DNA of 64,000 bases. Origin: Gymnogyps californianus. Lineage: Eukaryota; Chordata; Aves; Accipitriformes; Cathartidae. The DNA lies in NCBI RefSeq assembly GCF_018139145.2, contig NC_059481.1, positions 5,320,368 through 5,384,367 on the forward strand. Reading direction: 5' to 3'. Position numbers and translations under genes: made by a program. Shown in pieces: positions 36,484 to 49,514 of the stretch. Numbering within the stretch: position 1 is the first letter of the stretch; each line of letters opens with the position of its first letter. A model generated the notes under the pieces. The model searched no databases and was not told the DNA's origin. It worked only from the letters and a program-made list of their open reading frames with translations.

Positions 36484-39400
36484 GTTTAAAGACAGACTGA
36501 TACTTTGCTGTCCAGACCTACTCATTGCTTGGTGAAATCTAGTTCCCTATTACGTCAGCACACAAATCTTGGAAATGTTGTTTTTTGAAATGTGAGTGTT
36601 TTCAATCCTAGTGGAAACAAATTTTTAAAACTTAAGAATTTCTTGCAAAATTGAATGAATGCATTGAGCCAAAACTCTGAGAGAGCACACAAATTAAACA
36701 TGTTGGCTTGTTAGCCTTCCGAATAATGTTATGAGAAAAAGTTTAGGAAAGAGAGTTATTGTTGAATTTTCATAAATGGAATATTTTGTTAATGGGAGGG
36801 AAAGCAGATTAAAAGCATAAATATGTTGACACATACTGACTTGAAGGAGAGTTGCTCAGATTCAGTTAAAAACTGAAATCAAAACAAGAGACTTCTTTCT
36901 CCCTCTTCTTCCCTCAGCTAAGAATAGTAACGTGGTGGTTAGAGCATGAGTCTCTCACATTCCAAGTAACCATATGCTGATGAAACTTTTTTCTTTCTTT
37001 GATTGTATCATGAAACCTTCAAAACTTAGTATTTTTGCCCTAATGGGTGATGAAGGAAAAGGTGAAAAAGGTATTAATGGAACAGGAAATCAGATTTTCT
37101 CATAGCTGTGAATCTAAGTTGGATTTTGAATTCAACTTGGTCCTGTTATGTTGTCCTATTAAGCCTTAGGAAAAAAAAAGGTCTGCTGAGTACATCAGTC
37201 TTCTCATGATACTGTGGAACGGAGAACACAAGACAATGCTGAATTCTTCTCAAGATATCAGTATTCTGGAGAGGTTGGAGCTGCATTTCTCCTGTGTGGG
37301 TGTTTGAGCATTTGTATTGACCATCTGTAGGGACAGCAAACTGCTTAAACTTTTTCTTTGTGAGATATTTCTATAACAGTCTGAGAATTAAGCCAGAGTT
37401 CTAATCTACAGAGGAAATTCAGATGGCTAGCCATTCCTTTCTACAAAAGATATAATGCTTATCTGGAGAATTTTCCTAAGAACTTTAGAAGGATTGTAAA
37501 TAAAAGCAGTGAATATTTTTAGATCATATTTAAATTCAGAAGTATTTGCTTTGTGTGTTCTGAAGTCTACATTAAGTTAGTTAGAATTGTAGCTCTACAA
37601 TAGTAAGTAAATTTCTCAAAGATTTTCCACAAAGTTTAAAAAAGCCTTAAACTTTGAAAAACAAAAATTAGCTGATCTCTGTGTTTTATTTGTTTCTATC
37701 TTCACTATTGTCAGTGCTGAACCAGTGAGCACTGTTTATAATACCTCTAATCTGATTCTACTTGCTGAAATTAACTTTCTAAAGGTATTTATTTCATATA
37801 TGCTATAAGAAAATTGGCTTTTGCTCTGATTAGGCATAGATTTCCCAAGACTCTTATTTCCAGTTCGTGATGAAGCTTAAAGCATTTGTCTCCTGTAGGG
37901 TGTCTACAGATATGTGCTCGTTAGTGAGTCGTCATGATGTTTAAAAGCTCAATAGCTTGCCTAGCCGCTGGTGGACTTAAGTTCAAAAGTTTTCTTAAAA
38001 GACCCTCAATTACAAAGCTTTCTGCTTTTGACAGTTCAGTATCTATCTCAATTTTCTCTTTCTTTCCAAACAGACAATGATTTAAGATTCACTCTAAACA
38101 TAACATAAATGATCGATGGTAGCTGACAGTTGCCATTGTTTGTTTGTCCAAACAGGTTATTATGTGCAGGAAAGTCTGAACAATTAGTCCTGGGTTCAGT
38201 TCTCCTTTGGGCTGAAGCTAATTTTGTACGCAGTGTTTATTCTTCTTGTTGACCACATAGAAAGGTGTGTTTCAGTGGTTTAGAATCTAGGAAGTATCAG
38301 CAGTGGCAGTTCTAAGAAAGAAGTTGTAATATAAAGTTGTAACTACCTTGCAAGAAATTAAAACTTTCTCACCCCAAACAAGCCTATGGGGGACTGATAC
38401 TGTTAATGATACCTGATGATAAAATTACTTTAAAAACAAGTTTTCCTTGGTTTGGTGTTAAATTCCTACACACAAGATCCTTGTATTGTATTTGTATTTT
38501 GTGCTAGACCACAATGTCTTGGCAGTGGCTCATTTAAGGAAATCCAGAAACATTGAGAAAGCACACAGTTGTCTTTCCTTCTGGTCTATCTTTATCTAAA
38601 ATTTAAGTACCATAGGGAAGCAACTGCTGAGTAGTTATTTTTGCCGTAGTGATTCTGATGAGAGAATATGTTCCTTAGAATTTACATTCTGTGTTTTCGA
38701 AGAAAGCAACTAGGCAGAGGAACAAATACATAGGTAGTTTTACATCAATGTTTGAGATCAGGTGTTCTCGAAGATTTCTAAAGACCAGGTTTCTAAGTCT
38801 ATAGAACTAAATAAGAGGTCTGTGCCAGTACTTGGAAGCTTCCATTTCTCATCTGAAAGGATGTTCGCTACTTGTTTCTTAAACCCTTAATTTATGTGTC
38901 TTTTTTAATTATATGTGGTTTTGGCCTTGTAATTTTGAATTTCGTCTCACTTTTTTTCCTTTTCCTGCCTAATAATTAGATCAAGATCATTGGTACCAAT
39001 ATAATATGGCAGTTTGGGGGTTTTTTTTCCTAAAAAAACCCCAAACACACACGCACAACCTGCCCCCCCCAACCCAAAAGAAAAAACTCCACCAACTGCT
39101 TAGCCTGAAGCAGTAAGAGATGGATAAAGATTATGTTTAACATACAGCTGTTTCTTTTCATGGAAAACATTGTTTACAGACTGTAATGAAAAATTGAGAC
39201 TATTCCTTAAGGTTGTTTGCAGTGGCCCCATTTTAGCTGCTTTTCTTTCATTCCTCTCTTGTTTATCTGCCAGTACATGAACTCTTTCTGTGCTAGTGGA
39301 TGTTCTGGAAAAAGATGAAGTAGAACTTCTATTGGCATTGTTATGACAATGCCTACAGACTTTGGTAAAAGGCCTGTGTTGCTGTTATAACCTGTCATTT

Positions 39401-42400
39401 CCTGCACTATTCTCTAAACATGTAGTTGAAATCCTAAAGATTTCTGTGACTATGAGAGGTTATTAACACACAGTTGCGTGATTGTATAGTTTTGGCCTGC
39501 CAGTCAAAATGAATATTTTGAAAAGTTAACATCCTCCTGCGCAAGTGATTTATATCAGTTGTTTTAAGATGGTGGCTCAAGTCACACACTGACTAAATCT
39601 AGTGACCAGTTTTAGTGCATAGGAAGTCAGAGTCTCAGGAGGGAAGAGATTGCATGCTGCAGTTTTAAAAGGGCATGACACATATTTGTACAATGTACAG
39701 ACCTGTTAGTAATACAATGCATACAAAAAAGTTTGAGTCTGCATAGTTTCAAAGAGCTAACTTAAGTAAATGCAATGGCATAGTTATCAAAGATGGAGGT
39801 TAGCAACTGGTCTGGAGCCCAGGGGCCAGAAAGTGTGCAAAAACCAGATATAAGCATTGACAATTGTTTGGAGAGGAAATCTTGCATTCTTGTGTTGAGG
39901 CCTATGCATGTGCGTTGCATTAATGAATGCTGCAGGAGATTTTTGTCATCAATAATGCTGTACTGACCTGGGTAAAGGCTGCCGGCCTCACCTAGCTTTG
40001 TACTGATTCGATGACAGGTCCTTCAGGGGTGGAATGGAGCAGTGTTATGTGATGCTTGTGAAATTTGAAGTGTGTGGGTGAGCACACTTTGGTTAAATCG
40101 GTGAATGGTCATGGAACACCTGAAAAAGGCCCAGCAAAAGATTTTTGTGTGCATATGTCTGGGATGTTTCTGTACCTGTATGTTATCTATTTAAAAAAAA
40201 AAAAAAAAAAAAAAAATCAGTTTGGTCATCGAGTCCCTGTAGTTTGTGACCTTTTCTGAAGAACATCTATTTTGTAACAAGTATCCACTTTAAAATGAAC
40301 AAAACCTTTTCTTGTCAGAACTTCTTTGTTAGTGAGAATTCAAGTAAGGGCATTTAAATAAAGAATAGATATATAACTCTATTGCCAACATTCTGGTTAG
40401 GTAAATGTTGGATTGAAGAAGAGTTTTCCTGCTTTCTTGCTAACGCTAATTTTCTGAATACTACCTGTCAGTGACACTGCCACTTGCCATGTTTTTAAAT
40501 GAAGATACAGTAAATGCTCCCATCTTAATTCTAGAGAATTAATTCCTGGAAACTCTTTAGGACTGCTGTATCATTGGTGTACTCTATTTATACCTATGCA
40601 GCCATTCTGCATTTCTTTTTTTGGCAAATATAAAGTAGAGCATATTTAAATGTCACTCTTTTTGACTCTGAGGCCTATTTTATTACTGCTTATTAGCCCA
40701 GGAAATAATTTCTGCAGTTTGTTGTCCGGTAGTAATGTCAGAGAGAGGGATGCCCAGTAGCTTTCAAGCTGAGGAACATAACTAAGCTTCTTATATAAAT
40801 TTAACTTTATTGAAGAGACTGGGTTTTTTAAGTTGAGCACAACTTTTTTTCCTCTTCTTTTTCTTTTTCTGTTCATTAATTTATAGCTAAATTCTCTAGA
40901 AAAAAATATTTTAACTTGGCTGTTCTGGAGTTTATCTGGAGAAGATGGCTAATAGAGCCTCTTATTCAAATCACAGCAAACTTAATTCATCCTTTATTAT
41001 GCTACAGCAGAAACAATAGCTTTCATGCAAGCTCACTTGCTGAAAATTTTGGGATGCTGTGTGCTTTACACAGACCTTTTGAGGAGAATGGCTTGTATTG
41101 AGTTTACTACAGCAAAATCCCTTATCCTCTATTATTCTGTGAGTATGGTGCAGTTGGCTGATACTTTGAATTTAGGCAAAGCATTACATGGCTGGTTTAA
41201 GAAATACTTGTGGTCATTTTATGTGAAGTGATGTGAAATGCAGTGCTATTTGTAAAGGTCCACATTTGGGTTGAGTATAAGCAGCAAGAGTGCAAGCTGT
41301 CTTAGGAAGACAATGTTCTACGTGGAACAATCTGTTTGTGGAAAACGTTTTCCAGGCTAGATTCTGCGTTAGCCTCAGGAGAGGAGCTATCAATAAGGTG
41401 CCATTTACAGGGATTAAGGAATTAAGATCTGGGTTGGTTTTTTTTGGTGGGTTGGTTTTTTTTTTTTTTTTGAATGTTCATGTTTATTTCACGAAGCCCA
41501 ATTAGTAGACTGTAACAATTTGATCTCAGTGAAATGAATAGTAAATCTTATAGCAAATCTGTGAAAGCAGGACTACATACTGACTGGGCTTGTAGGAATA
41601 TGAGCTTTTGAAAACCCATAAAGAATTTCCCTATTCCAAGAGAATGGCTTATAAACCATTCTTTGTTACAGAGGTGGCAGCTGAATTTCATATAATAGGA
41701 GCACTGCACTGGTTTGGAGATTTCATTACTTAAAATGGAGGTGAACCTTAAAAACACTTTTCTTTGTGAATAATTGCTCTGTTTCTGGGGATCAAGATAT
41801 ACTGATAGTTTAAAAAAAAAGCAAAAGAGAAATCTTTCTAGGAAGACAGCAAGTCCTGCGTGTACACCAAGCATGAGAGCAGTGACACTGCGCCAGGTTA
41901 GGTATGAGTATACGTTCATCACTGTACAAATCATTACAAGTCACCTCAGAAACATGACTAAAGTGTAAAGCTAAATAGTAAAGCAAATGCACTACTTAAA
42001 TTTCATAGACGGTTTCAGTATTAGCTGATGCTTAATCTGTTTCAGAAAGAACTTTTGAATTTTCTGCTATATTGCAGCTGAAAAAAGCATGGTCAGAATT
42101 TTCACTGGTTTTGAGTACCTCCAAACTACTTGTATGGGAGACATTAAAATGCCAGATTCCGTGTTTGTAACGTGTTAGGCTTCCACCCAATATGTTTATG
42201 GCTTGATGTGAAAAACTGTCTTGGGTTTGGATAAAAGTGAAAAGGGGTGCTATAGCTTTGATGCAGCTTTCAGAATGATCTTATTAATTATGAAGGGATA
42301 TGTAGCCGTGTGCTCGATGGCTGACTAAGCTTGAACATCTCCCAGTGCTGCTGAAGCCCTTGACAGTTGTTGCACTAAATGCAAACTCCTTTTTTTTTAC

Positions 42401-45400
42401 CATACTGTCCCCTGGCATTTGAGCTACCATAAGCTGATCCAAGTCTGAGATCTGAAACTGCACTACCGGTGTTGTTTTCACAGTAGAGAGGAAGGACGTA
42501 AGTCAGGCATAATGTTTAAACTGGAATCTGATTGCATTATTATAGTTGAGGCCTTCCAGAACCTGAATTTCAAAATTTGCAGCAGCTTTAGTGTCAGTAG
42601 CAGGTCAGTATGAGTTGGGACAGCGTGTGCTTTGTACTTTATATAATTGTAAAGAATCATCTTTCCTTGGTCCTTACAGGCTCTTTTTGCTGCACAATTC
42701 TTGGGCTTTCTATTCATAGTTTTTGCTACTTCTCTACTTCCTAGTGTCCTCCTTGGACATTGCTTCATTCTCAGCTTCACTGGTATCCACTAGCTATTTT
42801 GCTAGTTGTCAGAGGCAGGGATACACTAAAAAAACCCAGCAGCTTTGCAGTAAAGTTTGAATTGATAGCAGATACCTGGCAATTACCTAATGTGCCAGTC
42901 ACTGCTATGCAAAGGGCCATGTGAGTAAACACTATGATTGCTTCAGTAAGTAATCATCCTGCTGCTGATGCTAGCTGAATGTTTTCCCACATTATTTGTT
43001 TGGTTGTGGCAGCACCACTGTTTATGCAGCTATGCTTGTGAACAAAGCAAATAAGTGTTAAAAAGAAAAAAGTACTTTTTAACCTGGGTCGATTTTCTTG
43101 TCCGATTCACAGTCTGGCCTTGCAGACAGTTGTATCAGCACAACCAAATGGGCAGCCTGAGGGCAGAAGCAAGCAGCCAGTTGGAACCCCTTAAGTCAGT
43201 ATGATTATGAAGGTGGTATCTGGAAGCATATCCTAAGCAAGATCAGTTAAAATGTTTTGGTTTGCGAACAGAAGTACTCTCTGGTACGTGATGAGCCGTT
43301 TTCCTAATCGGCCATGATTAGGAATACAGGAACTGTATATATTCTTTGTAAGTGATGTCATATATCAGACAAATACCAGATTTGCTCTTGTTCTCTCCTA
43401 GTGGGAGCAGACTGCAAGACCCTCAAAACTAATTAAAGCAAGAAGCCAGAGAAGAGAGCCAAAAAATATGTCTGGAAATTCAAGGATCTAGCTATTGAAC
43501 TGAAAGTATTTTAGTAGATACAGACACACCATGCAAGCCAAACCATGAAGATTCTACCCACAAAAAAATATTGCATTTTGCAGTGTGAAAATTTGCAGTA
43601 TGTTATACCTTTTGTGGCAAATAAATATGAATTTTGCCCCTGCAAATTGATGCATTCCTGTACAAGTTGAGATGAATATGCATTAGTGTAAATAATAAGA
43701 TAGGCAGAACTTGCCATGAATTGTGGGTTTTTTTGCATACGTTTGAAGTATGCCATACATATCATATGCAATAGCATTGACAATTCCAGTAAGTTCAAAC
43801 CCACTGTAAACCAAAGCTGAAGAGCACCAGTGCTAAATGTCTCCTAACTGGTCTGTAAGGTAAGACAAAAGATAATATGACTGCTGGATGGATGGAGCAA
43901 TGTAAGATGGCAGTAGGATGAGGACTAATCAGCTGCAGTCGCAGCACACCCAACTGCCTGTCCAACACACACATTTCTTGTAGGAAACTTGCCATAGATG
44001 ATTTTTAGGAGTAGTTTGCATGCTCTGACTTGGGAACTGGGCAAGAGACAAGTCTGATTTCTGATTACAACAAAATACGTATTTGAAATATATATTTAAA
44101 TTCGATTGATAAGATGACAGAGGTGAATAACTTGGAAACAGTATAATTTGTGCTTGTGGTAATCTATTACTCGACTTATACTCCAGCTTCCTGAGAAGCT
44201 ATTTGTGTGTATGCAGAACTGATGGATGTAGTGAAGATGTTATGCAGTGGTATGATCCCAATGACTTTTAGCCTTGCTGACTTGCAGTGTGGCTGTATCT
44301 GTACCATAATTCATGTTTGGCTATCTACTGAAAAAGCAAGACTGAAGATTTTGTGTTCAGCCGCAAATCAAACTCAGATGGCTGTAGCAGTTACTGTCAT
44401 CAGTTGTCCTCTCTGCTCCTTTTCTGCTTGTCACCACACGCACCAAAAAAGGCTACTGAAGATGCGGTGTAAACAGTCTTCTACCTTCTCTGTTTAAAAG
44501 CTATTTTATTAATAGGATTTCATAGTAATATGTCAGATGCTAAGTATCTGTTAAGCTGACAAGGACTGTTTTCAGCTGTCCTGATTGTGCCTGTAGTTCA
44601 GATGCTAGTGGGAAAGCAAGCAAACTGACACAATTTGTTTTCCGAGTCTAGTGGGGAGATGTTGGTAAGTGTTACTTTACCAAATGAGAATTGATTCTGT
44701 TACTGTTGCTGAGACAGGAACCTGTGGCCAAGCTGCTGTTTCAGTCACCCCACCTTAATCCACCCCCAGTGGAAGTCGTTACTCCATAGGGATACTGAAT
44801 GGTATGAGTTTGTCATGATGACTAGAGACAGTTACAAATAAGAACAAGGAGCAAACATCCCCTACCAAAAGGTATTGAAGGGATTGACTTATTTCACAGC
44901 TAATACCCTGTAAATTAGGTGATGCAAAACTTTATGCAAAGCTGCTTGGAGAGGACACTTAGGAGAATAACCTTATAAAGATGGGTATTAAAAATGTGAG
45001 ACCAAATATGTTACTGTGGCACAGAGCTGGTAATCTATTTATGGTCTTACTGGGAATAAATGATACCGTCTTATGTACTGGGCAACACCAAGATTAAACC
45101 TTAACTAGCCACACAGTGGTTTAGCACTTTGTCCACGTGCGTGCATGCACTCTCAATTACTGCTAATAGGAGTTACGTGGAAAAATCAAGACAGGCTGAA
45201 AAAAAATAGTTGTCCTGGTGTCTTAGTGCTCACACACAAGCTCATCTTTTAAACCTAGTTTGGAGCCCAAACTCAATTCTATTTCTCTGCATGTATATGA
45301 AGGCAGCAGGCTTTGATATAGAGAGGTCAGTGGAAGGAATAGACATGTCCTTGCATTCACACTCTGTAGCTTTACAAAACGTTCCCTTTTCTGAAAAGAA

Positions 45401-46673
45401 ACAGGGACATAGAACACAAGGGGAAGGCTGCTTTGCGCAGATCTGAGGTATGTGTTGTGAGGCTTTCCCTTCTTTCTCTCCCCACATGGGGATTTAAACA
45501 AAATGGAGAGTCTCTCTTTGTGTTTCCGATGAGCAAGATGAATTAACAATGCTGTCAGGCATTTCTTTGATACGGTCTTACTTGTTTACAAATAATGTAT
45601 ATGATCCTACTTCCTTGAGCAAAGGAAGCCAATTCAGTAAGGACTGCATGCATTATCAACAGGTACAAATAGTGGTGCTATGGCCCTATATATTCCTTTT
45701 ACATTAGAATATCTTCAATGAATTATTATGACCATCCAGATGATGTTTAAAGACAATAAGATGTTGTAAATGAAGTATTTAGTAGTGACTGTTAATATAG
45801 CGTTCTTCCAAACAGAACTTGAAAGACATCTCTTACTTTGATTGCACAACTGGAGGGGGAAAAATGGTTTCTGGAAGTGGATGAGGGAAGAGAGCACTGT
45901 GTCCTAGAGCCTGGATTTTCTCATAGTTGTACCAGTCTTAAAAGCAAAGAAGCAAAGTTTCTGAGGAACTGCGCTGGCCTGATAAGGATGTTGAAGTGGA
46001 CTTGGCTGTCCATGAGGGATGTTAGAATTCGTACACAGATGAACCAGTGATTCAATTAAACTAAAAGCCAAAGTACAAGGTGATTCTCATGCACATTAGA
46101 ATTAACCCGCACTGCAAAAACACATGCCAGAAGTAGAAAGCATCATATGAAATTCTTATCCTTTGCTGTTTTGAATTTAGAGTCATACTTTTTTCTAAAC
46201 TGTCAGAGTTGCTCCTTACTATTTCCTGTCATATGGCAGACAGCTGTAAGGATGCATTTGCTGCAGTAATACGACTGATCCAGGAGGTGTTGCTGGGAGC
46301 CCTGGGGAGAGATGGCAGAAATGCTGTCCCAGGTAGAAGTTACTGTGTACTTGTATCATGCAAGCACACTGAGGGGGTGTATTTGTCTGGTACACTGAAG
46401 TAACAAGAAACAGGAGATGGCCTGAGCCTGTGAGCTCAGAAGTATTTGTAAGGTGTGTCAAATTTTGTCACTATTGTCATTGCAAAAGACATGAATGAGA
46501 ATTAACCAAGAAAGTAATTTTTAAGAAGTCCTCAAACATCACCACTTTCAGGGAAGGTCACTAGTCCAGAATAGTAATTCAGAGCTGAGATGAATCATCC
46601 ATCAATATTGTTACTTCTTTCTTTTATGGTTAATTTAAATAAAAAATCTTGCTTGATTAATTTAAATAAAAAT
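36479..46673. other. Intergenic sequence without recognised genes
   Basis: AT-rich DNA. Simple-sequence content includes an A/C tract at about 39036-39086, A24 at 40193-40216 and a G/T tract at about 41431-41471. A 9-bp perfect hairpin stem is at 43301-43324. ORFs of 60-130 codons on both strands have no domain I recognise. Confidence 0.55.
40193..40216. repeat. Poly-A homopolymer, 24 nt
   Basis: Uninterrupted A24 after ttatctattt. It could be a retroposon tail on the + strand, but I recognise no element or target-site duplication next to it. Confidence 0.9.
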
Positions 46674-46819
46674 TCATCAGGGTAGCAGTGGCACAAAGAA
46701 TTTCTGCTTTAAAAGTTCAGCAATAACTTAAAATGCATCTTGGCATTGTAGTTAAATGGTGCAAAGCATGGCATATTGGTCACATACATTAACCTGCAAG
46801 GTGCCTGAACTACTGTGAT
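46674..46819 (+). repeat. Direct duplication A, copy 1 (146 bp)
   Basis: Matches 49375-49514 from tcatcagggtag to the final tgat. By eye there are 9 mismatches over 140 aligned bases (about 94%) and one 6-bp stretch (attaac near 46788-46793) missing from copy 2. It contains no recognised gene or transposon end. Confidence 0.92.
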
Positions 46820-49374
46820 ACTTAGAGGAATCTCTTCCCAGGCAAACTACTGTAGGATGTTTTATTATGAAAAGATCTCAGACTGAGAGCTAAAAATCAG
46901 TCTAATACATGAATATTGTTACCATCTAGCAATGTATTACTTGGAGTTCTGGGGTGTTTGTTAAACCAACAATTCTCTATATAAATCTGTATTTATATTT
47001 TAAAAGTGAATGAAAATATGATCAGCTATCAAAATTGAAGAAGCTTCAGTCCTCAGTTGACCAGTTATTTTTATAATTCTAATAATTACAGTTCTTAAAA
47101 GAAAAGCATTAATTTGGCTTGGATTCAAAGTGGGTTCCTGTCTTAGATGTCATTCTTTAATGTGAGGGACCAGTGGTGTAAAAATGGAGTGAAATGGCAA
47201 AAATTTTACTTGAGTATGTGGCTTTGAATTTTTAATTTGCAAGTAGCCTAACTTTCTGAGCAACAGTTATCATTGTTTTGTCTCCAGAAATATTGTTAAC
47301 AAGTGGAAATATACAAGATATATGTGGAGTTTTCAAACTTTTAATTTCTTATCTCACCAGTTGTCTCTTCATGTAGAATACCCAGAAGCCTTTTCTCTGC
47401 TGTATGATGGCAGTATATTAAATTGCATGGAAAAGGGAAACAACTTACCCAAGCTTTATTCTTCATGATTGACAATTTTAGGCAAAAATACTCTTGGTGA
47501 CTTCAGTCACTATTTTGTAATCATTACTGTACAGTTTTCTCCCAGATATATTCTAAATTTTCAGACGCAATAAATTAAACATCTGCTATACTCTGTTTTT
47601 ATGAAAAGCTGTAAGTCTGTATTAAATAATGCCCACAGCAAATTTATTTGCCTTCGGCTTAGCCTCTAGCTTGAAGACTGTCCAAAATTTGATGTTACTC
47701 AAGTCCCATGGTTTCCAAGGATTTTGCCATGTTAATGCTAAAACTTATATACACTGTCTTTGGGCTTATTATAAACTTTAATTGTTTGTGGCTATCCCAA
47801 ATAGTGAATTTTCCTAGTAATGCTGAAATGGATTTCCCAGTCAATGAGACTGCACACTTACTATAAGCGATGCGCAGCCTGACTGGTATGTCATTTGCAT
47901 AGTTATTTCTGACTGAGGATATTTTATCTACCTCTATGTCAGTTGACTGGCATAGATAATCTGAGTGAGAGTTTCCTATCTGGAAAGCTCAATTAGCAGG
48001 TATTGTCCAGTGGCATTGACCAAAAAAACCCAAACCAAACCCCAACTCCCCCTCCCCTAAAAAACCAGAACGAACACTGATTTCCTAACCTGGGCTGTTG
48101 TGTTGAATTCTGCTATGTTGAGTAATCTGACATCTGCCTTTTAATCACAATAACTGAGGAATTTTTTCCTCTGAGCTGTGTTTCACACTATCTTAGCAGT
48201 GGTTGCTAAGTGAGATACTGAGGTGACATTTCGTCTTAACTTTGGGATATTATGATTACATCATAAATCTCTATGTCCCAACTACTTTCATTCGTTTGTC
48301 TAAAATTTGGCTTATTTTCACAAATGTGCATAATGGTAGTCATTAGTATTGGTGAGACTCAGCAGCTGCAGGTTTCCTTAGAGCAAAGCCCCTACTAATG
48401 CTGGCTATTTTCCAGTAGACTGTGATATTTGTTAATGCAAGGTCATTGCCATTTCCGTCTTTCATTTTTCCCCATCCCACTGCATCCCTCAGCTGGTCAA
48501 CTTAAATAAATAAACTAAATTAAGTAAGTGATCTTTCCTTTTCAGCTGCACTTAATGTGACATGATGCTACACAATTTTAAAAGTGCCATTTCTAAGTGA
48601 TGGCTGCAAACAGCAGGGAATCTGAACGCAAGGTCATATCTACCTACATTTCTTTCAAAAGCCCCTATCCTAGAGTCTCTTCTTCTAAAGCGTACCAGCC
48701 AAAGGCTTATTTCCAGTGAAGCTGGAGAATGCGTGTGCATGTTGCAGTGTGTTCTGCAGGCTAACAAATATGGTTTCCATTGAGTCAATGCAAAGATATT
48801 TACGGAGGTATTCACAAAGGCTGTTTAGGCTTGAGAAGCTGTCTCCTTAGGTTTCTTTTATAGCTGATGAAGAGATCCAGCTGATAGTGATGCAAAGAAG
48901 GAAAGCAGCTGTTCTTCAAGGATGTGTTGTCCTTCAGTACCATCCAACTTGGGCAGGAACCTGTGGCGTCCTTGCAGGAAGGTTTTGGAGCTGGAGCGTG
49001 CTGTGTTCTGCAGGCTCTGAGCCTGGGGAGGTAGGGCTGCCTGGTGACCCACAGCCTAGTGGTGGGCTCGGGGCAGAAGGGGCAGCTGTGGAAAGGAGCA
49101 GGCTCTCTGTGGGTAGATTTTGACACACAGGGAAGAACTAGATATGATTTCAGCTACTCAGCCTTACTGAATTGGACCAGCTGTATCTATTGTAACCCAC
49201 TGGCCTCAGAAGGGAACTGCACTGATGATGAAAGTGGCGTTAGGTACATTAGCCAGCCTTGGCTGAAGTTAAATACCTGACTCCTTAAATACCTTTGAGT
49301 TACAAGTTCGATACCTTCTTGGCAGAAAATATTGGGTCACTGTCTGGGTCAGTGCTGTCCAAGCAAGTGGGCAG
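46820..49374. other. Intergenic sequence between the copies of duplication A
   Basis: AT-rich with an A/C-rich tract at about 48020-48066, a motif-rich stretch at about 47840-47995 (octamer ATTTGCAT at 47893-47900, GATA-like and homeobox-like sites), and a G+C-richer stop-poor island at about 48860-49130. No gene can be supported. Confidence 0.5.
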
Positions 49375-49514
49375 TCATCAGGGTAGTAGTGGCACACAGA
49401 ATTTCTGCTTTAAAAGTTCAACAATAATTTAAAATGCATCTTTGCGTTGTAGTTAAAAGGTGCAAGGCATGGCATATTGGTCACATACCTGCAAGGTGCC
49501 TGAACTACTATGAT
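49375..49514 (+). repeat. Direct duplication A, copy 2 (140 bp)
   Basis: Second copy of the segment at 46674-46819, same orientation, 2.7 kb downstream, about 94% identical with a 6-bp deletion. The flanks of the two copies differ. I see no target-site duplication or terminal inverted repeat. Confidence 0.92.

Noticed and set aside
43301..43324. Nine-base perfect hairpin (ttcctaatc / gattaggaa, loop ggccat)
   Set aside because: Too short for a microRNA precursor, and no extended pairing beyond the stem; expected by chance in 64 kb.
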